From positions 124,001 to 188,000 of the forward strand of contig JAOASC010000016.1 of the NCBI GenBank assembly GCA_025210295.1: a DNA stretch of 64,000 bases, in the 5' to 3' direction. Position 1 is the stretch's first letter. Each line of letters begins with the position of its first letter. Positions 43,741 to 51,630 of the stretch are shown here, one piece after another. The position numbers and the translations under genes were made by a program. The DNA is from Flavobacteriales bacterium (GTDB lineage Bacteria; Bacteroidota; Bacteroidia; Flavobacteriales_D; Parvicellaceae). The notes under the pieces are model-generated. The model searched no databases and was not told the origin of the DNA. It worked only from the letters and a program-made list of their open reading frames with translations.

Positions 43741-44796
43741 ATGAATCAATGGAGAAAAATACTGCTCTACCCTTTTGGAGCGCTTTACCATGCTATTACA
43801 GCTGGCAGAAATTTTCTTTATGATACACAAATAAAAAAATCGACTAAATTCGATCTTCCGATTATTTGTATTGGAAATATAGCGGTTGGAGGGACAGGTA
43901 AAACTCCATTGACAGAATACATCATTCGTCTACTACAAAAAGATTATCAAGTTGCTACGTTGAGCCGTGGCTATGGACGAACAACCAAAATTTACACAGA
44001 AGCAACAATTGAGAGTAGTTCAAATGAAGTTGGGGATGAGCCAGCTCAATACAAACGTAAGTTCCCTAATATTCCTGTAGTAGTAGAAAACAAAAGAGTA
44101 GCTGGTGTTCAACAATTAATGGTTAACCACCCACAAACAGAAGTAGTTTTATTGGATGACGCCTTTCAGCACCGCGCTATTGAAGCTGGGTTTAATATTG
44201 TAGTAACTGATTACAACAATCCACTTGCTTCCGATTATTTGCTACCAGCTGGAAACTTACGAGAAAGTAAAACAGGAATAAAACGAGCTGATGCCATCAT
44301 TGTTTCCAAATGCCCTGCCAATCTATCTGATACAGCGCAACAACAAATAAAAAAACGTTTACGATTTCACGCTCCTCAAAATATTTACTTTACGACCATT
44401 CAATATGGTAAAACCTATCATGTTTTTGATGGAACTCCCCTCCCATTTTCACCTAAAGAATCTACCGTTTTACTCGTTACTGGAATTGGCAAACCTAAAC
44501 CATTACAAGACTATGTTAAAGCACAATTTAGAGCAGTAAAAGTATTAAGCTATGGAGATCACCATGAGTTTAGTTCTGAAGATATTGACACTATACTTAC
44601 ACAGTTTAATAAAATAGCTGCCCCAAATAAACTAATTTTAACCACAGAGAAAGACGCTTCTAGACTCTTAAAAATCAAAAGATTAAAAACATTGCCCCTA
44701 TTTTGTATTGAAATTGAAGTTGATTTTCTAAATAAAAAGGATAAATTTAACGCACAAATTGAAGAATATGTTAGAACAAATAAAGCAAACCGCTGA
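43741..44796 (+). CDS. lpxK: Tetraacyldisaccharide 4'-kinase (lipid A)
   Basis: A 351-residue enzyme that phosphorylates lipid A disaccharide at the 4' position. The N-terminus is a membrane-associated helix (ILLYPFGALYHAITAGRNFLYD). Walker A is GNIAVGGTGKTPLTEY; other conserved stretches are LSRGYGR, VGDEPAQYKRKFPNIPVVV, VVLLDDAFQHR and LPAGNLRESKTGIKRAD. Its stop overlaps the start of the purine nucleoside phosphorylase gene by 29 bases. Confidence 0.95.
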   Translation: MNQWRKILLYPFGALYHAITAGRNFLYDTQIKKSTKFDLPIICIGNIAVGGTGKTPLTEYIIRLLQKDYQVATLSRGYGRTTKIYTEATIESSSNEVGDEPAQYKRKFPNIPVVVENKRVAGVQQLMVNHPQTEVVLLDDAFQHRAIEAGFNIVVTDYNNPLASDYLLPAGNLRESKTGIKRADAIIVSKCPANLSDTAQQQIKKRLRFHAPQNIYFTTIQYGKTYHVFDGTPLPFSPKESTVLLVTGIGKPKPLQDYVKAQFRAVKVLSYGDHHEFSSEDIDTILTQFNKIAAPNKLILTTEKDASRLLKIKRLKTLPLFCIEIEVDFLNKKDKFNAQIEEYVRTNKANR

Positions 44797-45580
44797 GTTT
44801 TTAAAAGAAAAAACTCAATTTTCTCCGTCTGTCGGAATTATACTTGGAACTGGTCTTGGAGGCTTAGTTAACGAAATTGAAATCGAACACGCTATCCCTT
44901 ATGAAGAAATTCCAAATTTTCCTGTTTCTACAGTTGAAGGACACTCAGGAAAATTAATTTTTGGACAATTAGGAGGAAAAAATGTAGTTGCTTTACAAGG
45001 ACGTTTCCACTTTTACGAAGGTTATACCATGAATGAGGTGGTTTTCCCTGTTCGTGTGATGAAGTTTTTGGGAATTGAATCATTATTTGTAAGTAATGCC
45101 AGTGGAGGTGTTAACCCAGACTTTGAAGTTGGTGACATTATGATTATAGACGATCATATCAACCTATTCCCTACAAATCCATTAATTGGAAAAAATTACG
45201 AAGAACTAGGCCCACGTTTTCCTGATATGAGTGAGCCTTACGATCATAAAATGATTGAATTAGCAGAAAAAATTGCTGCTGACCATGATATTTATTTAGT
45301 AAAAGGCGCTTACGCCGGTTTAACAGGACCAACTTTAGAAACGCCTGCTGAATACAAATATGTAAGAGCAATTGGTGCCGATACTGTAGGAATGAGTACT
45401 GTTCCAGAAGTTATTGCTGCCCGTCACATGGGAATCCCTTGTTTTGGATTTTCAATTATCACTGATTTAGGTGTACCTGGTAAGATTATCGAAATGACAC
45501 ACGAAATTGTTCAAGGAGTTGCTGCTAAAGCTGAACCAAAGATGACACTAATTATTAAAGAACTCTTACAGAAAATATAA
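44768..45580 (+). CDS. punA: Purine-nucleoside phosphorylase
   Basis: A 270-residue enzyme from the ATG at 44768 (MLEQIKQTAEFLKEK); an upstream TTG is not needed. It splits purine nucleosides with phosphate into base and ribose 1-phosphate. Trimeric-PNP motifs: SVGIILGTGLGGLV (phosphate loop), VEGHSGKLIFG, LQGRFHFYEGY, SNASGGVN, and VGMSTVPEVIAARH with the base-binding segment. Gene overlap with lpxK means joint translation. A terminator follows. Confidence 0.94.
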   Translation: MLEQIKQTAEFLKEKTQFSPSVGIILGTGLGGLVNEIEIEHAIPYEEIPNFPVSTVEGHSGKLIFGQLGGKNVVALQGRFHFYEGYTMNEVVFPVRVMKFLGIESLFVSNASGGVNPDFEVGDIMIIDDHINLFPTNPLIGKNYEELGPRFPDMSEPYDHKMIELAEKIAADHDIYLVKGAYAGLTGPTLETPAEYKYVRAIGADTVGMSTVPEVIAARHMGIPCFGFSIITDLGVPGKIIEMTHEIVQGVAAKAEPKMTLIIKELLQKI

Positions 45581-45601
45581 GTTCAATTATCTTGATTTAT
45601 T

Positions 45602-45632
45602 AAAAGGATTAGCATTATTTGTTAATCCTTTT
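45602..45632 (+). terminator. Terminator of lpxK-punA
   Basis: AAAAGGATTA pairs with TAATCCTTTT around an 11-base loop, followed by a T run, 21 bases after the stop. Confidence 0.85.
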
Positions 45633-45647
45633 TTTGTTAAAAATAGC

Positions 45648-45675
45648 TTGTTAGTTTATAAAAAACTTAATTTTG
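45648..45675 (+). promoter_or_regulatory. Promoter of the PKD T9SS cargo gene
   Basis: TTG at 45648-45650 and TAATTTTG at 45668-45675 with 17 bases between, 18 bases before the ATG. Confidence 0.65.
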
Positions 45676-45692
45676 ACGAAAATAAATAAGTT

Positions 45693-47519
45693 ATGATTAA
45701 AAATACTACTCTTATTCTTGGTGGGTTATTGACTGTTTTAACAAGCTTTGGCCAAACTTGGATGACTGTCTCTTCTGGACTGAATGATGTTGGAAGAGTT
45801 TTGTTTAACGATACCACTAATAACCGTTTAATTATTGGTGGAGATTTTAATGCTTCAGGAGGAAATCTTACGCCTTTTATTGCTACTTGGGACGGAAATT
45901 CTTACGGAACCATTGGTGGTGGGTTTAACGCACCTGTAAAAGCTATCGCAATGTATAATGGGGAATTATATGTTGGTGGTGATTTTACCATGGCTGGAAA
46001 CGCAAACATTGCTTATTTAGCAAAATGGCAAGGAAGCTCTTGGGTGGCTGTAGACACAGCTGTTAATGGAAGTGTAGACTTTTTAAAAGAACACCAAGGT
46101 AAACTATACATTAGTGGAGTTTTTGATAAAGTAGATACTGTACAGGCAGCAACTGTAATCTTTAACGGAACTAATTTTTCTACATTTTCTGGAACAACTA
46201 ATTTTGAGAATAACTTAAGAAACTATCGTCTAAGAGATGTTGAACCGTTTAATTTTAAAACTTACTTTGCCTTTGAAACAGTTGGCTTAGTTGAGCATAA
46301 TGGTTTTTCATACTTAGATGTAACAACCAACCAAAGTTCAATAGTTGATTATGTCAACCTTATTGACATCTATGCTTTAGAAGCCTGGGATAATAAACTA
46401 TACTATGCCGGAAAACATCATAATGGAGAATCTTCGGCCTATAACTTAGGTTATTTTGATGCTACTAATTCTAGGTATGCTTCTGCACAATCTTGTGGAG
46501 GATTTGGTTATGGAATGGAGGGCTATCCCCAATCTTTTATCAATGATATCATTGGAGATCCTAACTATCTTTATGCTGGAGGAAACTTTTACGAAGCTGG
46601 ATGTCCTACCCCAAGTAAAGACAATATTTTTAAATTTCAAGAAGATATTTCTGTTACACATTCCAATCACTTAACTAACATGGGTACAGGAACTAACGGC
46701 GACGTACTTGATCTAGAACTTTACAACAATGAACTCTATATTGTGGGAGACTTTACACAAGCAGGAAGTACCAATTCTAACTTTATTTCAAGATGGGCTG
46801 TTCCTCCTCCAGTTGCCAATTTTAATACTTCAAGTGCTACTACAATTTGTGAGGGAGAAAGTGTTAATTTTACAGATCAGTCTTCGAGTTCAGCAACCAC
46901 TTTTTCATGGAATTTTGTAGGAGGTACCCCTTCTACATCAACAACGCAAAACCCTACAATCGTATACAATACTTCTGGGTCTTATGACGTTTCTTTAACT
47001 GCTGCGCATAGTACAGGATCAGATCAAGTTACACAAAGTAATTATATTACTGTCAACCCTAATCCTACTACACCAACCATTTCTTATCTTTCTGGAAATT
47101 TAACTTCTAATGCCTCTGGAATGAGTAATTATCAATGGTATCGAGATGGACAGACTATTGCTGGAGCAGGTTCACCAAATTATCAAGCAGCCGAAAATGG
47201 AACCTACACACTAGAAGTAACCAATTCTTATGGATGTAAAGCTATTTCCAATGGAATCACAGTAATGGATACCAAAATTGACGAAAATAGGAATAATGCT
47301 CTTGTTACTGTATTCCCCAACCCTACTTATAACAACGTTAATATAACGGTTAACACACATGAAAATTACACGATTCAACTATACAATATTTCGAATCAGT
47401 TAATTTACAGTGAACAAAATGCTACTCAAATTGATTTATCTAAAATGAAAACTGGGGTTTACACCTTAGTTGTTAAAACAACAAAAGGAATTACCACTCA
47501 AAAAATTGTGAAAATTTAA
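45693..47519 (+). CDS. T9SS-secreted protein with PKD domain
   Basis: A 608-residue secreted protein. Signal MIKNTTLILGGLLTVLTSFGQ, then a repeated beta-propeller-like region (about 25-370) of DF(N/T)xAG and LYVGGDFT-type segments; a PKD domain (about 375-455: CEGESVNFTDQSS, FSWNFVGG, SGSYDVSL); an Ig-like segment (about 457-530); and a T9SS type A domain (about 535-608: FPNPTYNNVNI, LYNISNQLIYS, GVYTLVVKT). The FPNP start and KIVKI end are typical. Probably an adhesin or surface-attached sensor; no enzyme motif is seen. Confidence 0.93.
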   Translation: MIKNTTLILGGLLTVLTSFGQTWMTVSSGLNDVGRVLFNDTTNNRLIIGGDFNASGGNLTPFIATWDGNSYGTIGGGFNAPVKAIAMYNGELYVGGDFTMAGNANIAYLAKWQGSSWVAVDTAVNGSVDFLKEHQGKLYISGVFDKVDTVQAATVIFNGTNFSTFSGTTNFENNLRNYRLRDVEPFNFKTYFAFETVGLVEHNGFSYLDVTTNQSSIVDYVNLIDIYALEAWDNKLYYAGKHHNGESSAYNLGYFDATNSRYASAQSCGGFGYGMEGYPQSFINDIIGDPNYLYAGGNFYEAGCPTPSKDNIFKFQEDISVTHSNHLTNMGTGTNGDVLDLELYNNELYIVGDFTQAGSTNSNFISRWAVPPPVANFNTSSATTICEGESVNFTDQSSSSATTFSWNFVGGTPSTSTTQNPTIVYNTSGSYDVSLTAAHSTGSDQVTQSNYITVNPNPTTPTISYLSGNLTSNASGMSNYQWYRDGQTIAGAGSPNYQAAENGTYTLEVTNSYGCKAISNGITVMDTKIDENRNNALVTVFPNPTYNNVNITVNTHENYTIQLYNISNQLIYSEQNATQIDLSKMKTGVYTLVVKTTKGITTQKIVKI

Positions 47520-47539
47520 TTTAAAATTAAAAAAATGCA

Positions 47540-47547
47540 TAATTTTG
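47540..47547 (+). promoter_or_regulatory. -7 box of the lipoprotein gene at 47574
   Basis: TAATTTTG followed by GCGCG matches TANNTTTG, 26 bases before the ATG. Confidence 0.55.
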
Positions 47548-47573
47548 GCGCGTAAATTGTATAGAAGAAAAAC

Positions 47574-48119
47574 ATGAATAAATTTAAATCACTTTTCGTA
47601 ATTATTACATTGGCTTTAGTTACATTCTCATGTGCTAAAAAAATTCCTTATTCCAAAGAAATTGAAAACAAATATGGAATCACGGAGAAAAACCTTGGGC
47701 AATTACAATTCTATTTAGTTAATGACATCATTTTAGTTTCTGATGAAAGTTCTAACAACAACAGTACAGACTTGGATGAAGATGGGCATATTATTGTTAA
47801 AGAAGAACTGAACACAGATCGTATTCTAATCAAAAGTGGGACACGCGGTATTTTTGAAAAGAAAATGGATGGAAATAAAATTAGCATTAGCTTTGAAGCA
47901 GGAGATGGAAGACATCTAACTTTTGGAGCTTCAACTGTTAGAGGACGTTATATTATCCAAGCTTCTGAATGGAAACCAGATGGTTCAGGAATTGTTGAGT
48001 ACGCTAATCGTAAATATAAATTATCAAGAACTAGTTCAGGAGCTTACATTACTGTTAAGCTTAAAAAGACCAAGCAACTGAATAATAGCAGTAGAATTGC
48101 AAAAGGACGTAAAGTTTAA
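47574..48119 (+). CDS. Hypothetical lipoprotein
   Basis: A 181-residue protein with signal MNKFKSLFVIITLALVT and lipobox TFSC-AK. The body has strands with KKIPYSKEIENKYGIT and LGQLQFYLVNDIIL at the N-terminus, which I recall from small Bacteroidota lipoproteins but cannot name, and a basic C-terminal tail ending RIAKGRKV. No domain assigned. It stands alone with its own -7 box and terminator. Confidence 0.8.
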   Translation: MNKFKSLFVIITLALVTFSCAKKIPYSKEIENKYGITEKNLGQLQFYLVNDIILVSDESSNNNSTDLDEDGHIIVKEELNTDRILIKSGTRGIFEKKMDGNKISISFEAGDGRHLTFGASTVRGRYIIQASEWKPDGSGIVEYANRKYKLSRTSSGAYITVKLKKTKQLNNSSRIAKGRKV

Positions 48120-48146
48120 GTTCTATTATATAGTACAAGAATTTGA

Positions 48147-48177
48147 AAAAGGTATTGGTTTTGAATCAATACCTTTT
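48147..48177 (+). terminator. Terminator of the lipoprotein gene at 47574
   Basis: Eleven-base perfect arms (AAAAGGTATTG at 48147-48157 and its complement at 48167-48177) around a 9-base loop, followed by a T-rich run. Confidence 0.85.
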
Positions 48178-48206
48178 CTTATTTTTACACTAATATTTTT
48201 TAAATC

Positions 48207-49490
48207 ATGGAAGAATCAATTATTAAGCAAGAAGATAGAGCGCATGTATGGCATCCGTTTGATCAAATGAAAAATGCCAATATTTTACCTATAGTACGAG
48301 GAGAAGGTACTTATGTTTATGATGAACATGGGAAAAAATATATCGATGGTTTTTCTAGTTGGTGGGTCAACACTCATGGACACTGCAACCCTCACATTAC
48401 CAATGAAATTAGTAAACAGGTTCAATTGCTAGAACATGTGGCTTTTGGTGGTTTTACGCATCCACAAGCGGTACGTTTAGCCAAACGACTTTCTGAAATT
48501 ACTCCTCCAGCTATTCAAAAATTCTTTTTTTCTGACAACGGCTCTACTGCCAATGAAGTTGCGTTAAAAATGGCAATCCAATATTGGTATAACAAAGGGG
48601 AGCAACGAAATAAAGTCATTGCTTTAAAAGGTGATTATCATGGCGATACCTTTGGGAGTATGAGTGCAACCAATATTGACAACATGAACACCCCTTTCGA
48701 ACCATTATTATTTGAGAGTATCTTTATTGATCCTCCCCAAAAAGAAACGATTGCTACTACCCTTTCTACGTTAGAATCACATCTTAAAACGGGAGAAGTC
48801 GCTTGTTTTATTTACGAACCATTGGTACAAGGAGCTAGCGGAATGTTGATGCATGATGCCAAAAGTTTATCTCAACTTTTAGCCCTATGTAAGCAATATA
48901 ATGTGCTTACAATAGCTGATGAAGTTTTTACTGGTTTTGGTCGGACAGGAAAACTCTTCGCTTCTAATCACTTGGAAGAGCAGCCTGACATTATGTGCTT
49001 ATCAAAAGGGCTTACAGGTGGTTTTTTAGCCTTGGGAATAACTGCCGTTACTGACGCTGTATACAATGCCTTTTATTCTGATGATAAAGGCAAAACTTTT
49101 TTACATGGTCATTCTTACACAGGAAACCCAATAGCTTGTGCTGCGGCTAATGGAGCTTTAGACTTATTTGAAGAACAACATACTTGGGATAATGTTGAAC
49201 GTATTGCGATACTACAACAAGAGTTAACCCATAAACTCAATCAACACCCACTCATTAACGAAGCACGGTGCCTGGGAACTATAGCCGCTGTAGAATTAAA
49301 AACGTCTGAAGCAACTTCTTATTTTAATACTAAAGGAAAGGATGCTTACCAATACTTTCTTACTAAGGGAATTTTATTGCGTCCATTAGGAAATGTAATC
49401 GTTATTGTTCCGCCTTATTGTATTTCAACGGATGATTTACACTATATTTATACTACAATTGAAGCGTATTTAAACCTCGAAAAAGCATGA
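48207..49490 (+). CDS. bioA: Adenosylmethionine-8-amino-7-oxononanoate aminotransferase
   Basis: The biotin-pathway enzyme that makes 7,8-diaminopelargonic acid using S-adenosylmethionine as amino donor. A 427-residue class III PLP enzyme: HVWHPFDQM, DGFSSWWVNTHGHC, FFSDNGSTANEVALKMA, GDYHGDTFGSMSA, ADEVFTGFGRTGKLFA and LSKGLTGGFLALG with the PLP lysine. Trp-rich SSWW is diagnostic of BioA. The stop overlaps the start of the transporter gene (ATGA). No other biotin gene is in the window. Confidence 0.96.
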   Translation: MEESIIKQEDRAHVWHPFDQMKNANILPIVRGEGTYVYDEHGKKYIDGFSSWWVNTHGHCNPHITNEISKQVQLLEHVAFGGFTHPQAVRLAKRLSEITPPAIQKFFFSDNGSTANEVALKMAIQYWYNKGEQRNKVIALKGDYHGDTFGSMSATNIDNMNTPFEPLLFESIFIDPPQKETIATTLSTLESHLKTGEVACFIYEPLVQGASGMLMHDAKSLSQLLALCKQYNVLTIADEVFTGFGRTGKLFASNHLEEQPDIMCLSKGLTGGFLALGITAVTDAVYNAFYSDDKGKTFLHGHSYTGNPIACAAANGALDLFEEQHTWDNVERIAILQQELTHKLNQHPLINEARCLGTIAAVELKTSEATSYFNTKGKDAYQYFLTKGILLRPLGNVIVIVPPYCISTDDLHYIYTTIEAYLNLEKA

Positions 49491-50533
49491 AAGTCATCAA
49501 GTTAGCAAGTTTATTCTTGATTATTGGAGCCATCATTACTCTTTTAATCATCACCAAGGATATTTTAATTCCACTAATACTTGCTGTAATTATTTGGTTT
49601 ATTGTCAAAGAGATTCGTAATTTCTTTGATAAAGTCCATTGGATTAAACGCTATATCCCACGCTGGATAAAAACAAGTTTAGCTTCTATTCTAGTCTTTG
49701 GGGTAATTAGTTTTTCTATTTCTATACTTGCGAGTAATATCAATGAATTAAAAAACTCTATCCCTATTTATGAAAATAATGTTGAACACGTTGCTCAACT
49801 CATCAACACTACATTTTCGATTGATATTGAAGATCTATTTGCTGATTTTTTTGTGGATTTCGACTTTAGTGAAATTATTAAAGATATTGTCAATTCAATC
49901 AGTACAGCCTTTGGAACTGTTTTTATGATATTAATTTACGTCCTCTTTATCTTTATGGAAGAATCGGCCTCTAGTAATAAACTGAAGTACATCTACTCTA
50001 CTCCAGAATCGTATGAAGAGGCAAAAGCATTATTAACAGATATAGACCATTCTATTAGTAGTTATATCACCCTAAAAACTTTGGTCAGCTTAATTACCGG
50101 TACATTAAGTTATTTTGTTTTATTGATCATAGGTATAGATGTTCCTTTATTCTGGGCGTTTTTAATCTTTTTATTAAATTTTATCCCAACTATTGGTTCT
50201 TTAATTGCTACGCTATTTCCCACTGTAATCGCACTCTTACAATTTGGAGAATTTACTCCTTCGCTTTTAATTTTAACTTTGGTCGGTGCCATTCAAGTTG
50301 TTGTTGGTAATATATTAGAACCTAAAATTGTTGGAAATTCCCTCAATGTAAGTTCGCTAGTTGTGATTCTCTCCTTAACAATCTGGGGAAATATTTGGGG
50401 AGTTTTTGGAATGGTTATCAGTGTTCCAATTACCGTAATTCTAATTATCATCTTATCCCGATTTGAGAGCACTAAAAATATCGCTATCTTACTCTCGGAA
50501 AAAGGAAAAATAAACGAACTTGTTAAACCCTAA
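49487..50533 (+). CDS. AI-2E family membrane protein
   Basis: A 348-residue protein with about eight membrane helices: two pairs at the N-terminus (LASLFLIIGAIITLL, ILIPLILAVIIWFI, SILVFGVISFSISIL), a soluble stretch, and a C-terminal bundle (LITGTLSYFVLLI, FLLNFIPTIGSLIATLFP with the conserved P-x-x-G-x-x). The family name comes from a proposed AI-2 exporter; the actual substrate is often unknown. Starts inside the bioA stop codon. Confidence 0.9.
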   Translation: MKVIKLASLFLIIGAIITLLIITKDILIPLILAVIIWFIVKEIRNFFDKVHWIKRYIPRWIKTSLASILVFGVISFSISILASNINELKNSIPIYENNVEHVAQLINTTFSIDIEDLFADFFVDFDFSEIIKDIVNSISTAFGTVFMILIYVLFIFMEESASSNKLKYIYSTPESYEEAKALLTDIDHSISSYITLKTLVSLITGTLSYFVLLIIGIDVPLFWAFLIFLLNFIPTIGSLIATLFPTVIALLQFGEFTPSLLILTLVGAIQVVVGNILEPKIVGNSLNVSSLVVILSLTIWGNIWGVFGMVISVPITVILIIILSRFESTKNIAILLSEKGKINELVKP

Positions 50534-50551
50534 TCAATAATACATACCAAC

Positions 50552-51196
50552 ATGGCACATTCAACAGACTTACTGGACAACAGTTTAGAAGAAACAAACA
50601 TCAACGAATTTAACTACCCAATTTCTTTTGAGTTTAAAATTGGAACGATTTCCAATGATTTTACTGTAAAGGATGCCAACGGGACTACCTTAGCTTATGT
50701 ACGTCAAAAGATGTTTAAGTTTAAAGATGCCATTCAAGTTTTTACTAACGAACAGAAAACAAAAGTTGCTTATACCATTAATGCTGATCGAATTATTGAT
50801 TTTAATGCTTGTTACAGCTTTAAAAACGAACATGAGGAAGAACTAGGAAAAGTTGGAAGAAAAGGGATGAAATCTTTATGGAAAGCTAGTTACGATGTAT
50901 TTACGCACGCCAATGATAAAGAATTTCAAATTAAAGAGGAAAACCCTTGGGCAAAAGTCTTTGATTCATTACTTGGTGAAGTTCCAGTAATCAGTATGTT
51001 TACTGGGTATTTATTCAACCCTAAATATATCGTTGAAACCAATGAGGGAAAACCTGCTGTACGCTTAACAAAAGAGCCTTCTTTTTGGGGTAGAAAATTT
51101 AAACTCGAAAAGTTGGGAGATATCAGTAATGAAGAAAGCGAGCGTATTATCCTTTCATTAATGATGATGTCATTGTTAGAACGAAGAAGAGGGTAA
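50552..51196 (+). CDS. LURP-one/scramblase-like protein
   Basis: A 214-residue protein that resembles the tubby-like C-terminal fold (LURP-one-related, phospholipid scramblase group): beta strands FEFKIGTISNDFTVKDANG, LAYVRQKMFKFKDAIQVF, KVAYTINADRIIDFNACYSF and a final helix (SERIILSLMMMSLLERRR). The assignment is a fold-level inference. It lies 18 bases after the transporter stop, and one base separates its stop from the DUF1801 start. Confidence 0.75.
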   Translation: MAHSTDLLDNSLEETNINEFNYPISFEFKIGTISNDFTVKDANGTTLAYVRQKMFKFKDAIQVFTNEQKTKVAYTINADRIIDFNACYSFKNEHEEELGKVGRKGMKSLWKASYDVFTHANDKEFQIKEENPWAKVFDSLLGEVPVISMFTGYLFNPKYIVETNEGKPAVRLTKEPSFWGRKFKLEKLGDISNEESERIILSLMMMSLLERRRG

Positions 51197-51197
51197 T

Positions 51198-51614
51198 ATG
51201 GCGGGATTAGTGACCAAAGAGACCAACAAAAGTGTTACTGACTTTATTGAAAGTATAGCCAACAAATCAAAACAAGAAGACAGCAAGACCTTGCTACAAT
51301 TGATTGAAAAAACAACAGGATACCCTCCTAAAATATGGGGAGATAACTTCATTATTGGTTTTGGAAAGTATACATACACTCGAAAAAATGGAAAGGAAGA
51401 GTTTGAATGGTTTAATGTAGGTTTTGCCCCAAGAAAAACTAAAATAACCGTGTATTTAACCATGGACATCAGCCAAGAAACGGAACTCCTCTCCCAATTA
51501 GGAAAATGTAAATGGGGAAAAGGATGTTTGTATATCAATAAGCTGGCTGATGTTGATCTTGCTATTTTAGAACAATTGATAAAAAAAAGTAAAGCTGCTC
51601 AATGGCACACTTAA
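51198..51614 (+). CDS. DUF1801 domain protein
   Basis: A 138-residue protein of the YdhG-like DUF1801 fold: DFIESIANKSKQEDSKTLL, TTGYPPKIWGDNFIIGFGKYTY, EFEWFNVGFAPRKTKITVYL and KCKWGKGCLYINKL. The family is widespread, often small and isolated, and its function unknown. It sits directly in the run with the scramblase-like gene. Confidence 0.9.
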   Translation: MAGLVTKETNKSVTDFIESIANKSKQEDSKTLLQLIEKTTGYPPKIWGDNFIIGFGKYTYTRKNGKEEFEWFNVGFAPRKTKITVYLTMDISQETELLSQLGKCKWGKGCLYINKLADVDLAILEQLIKKSKAAQWHT

Positions 51615-51630
51615 TTATTAATGGCCTACC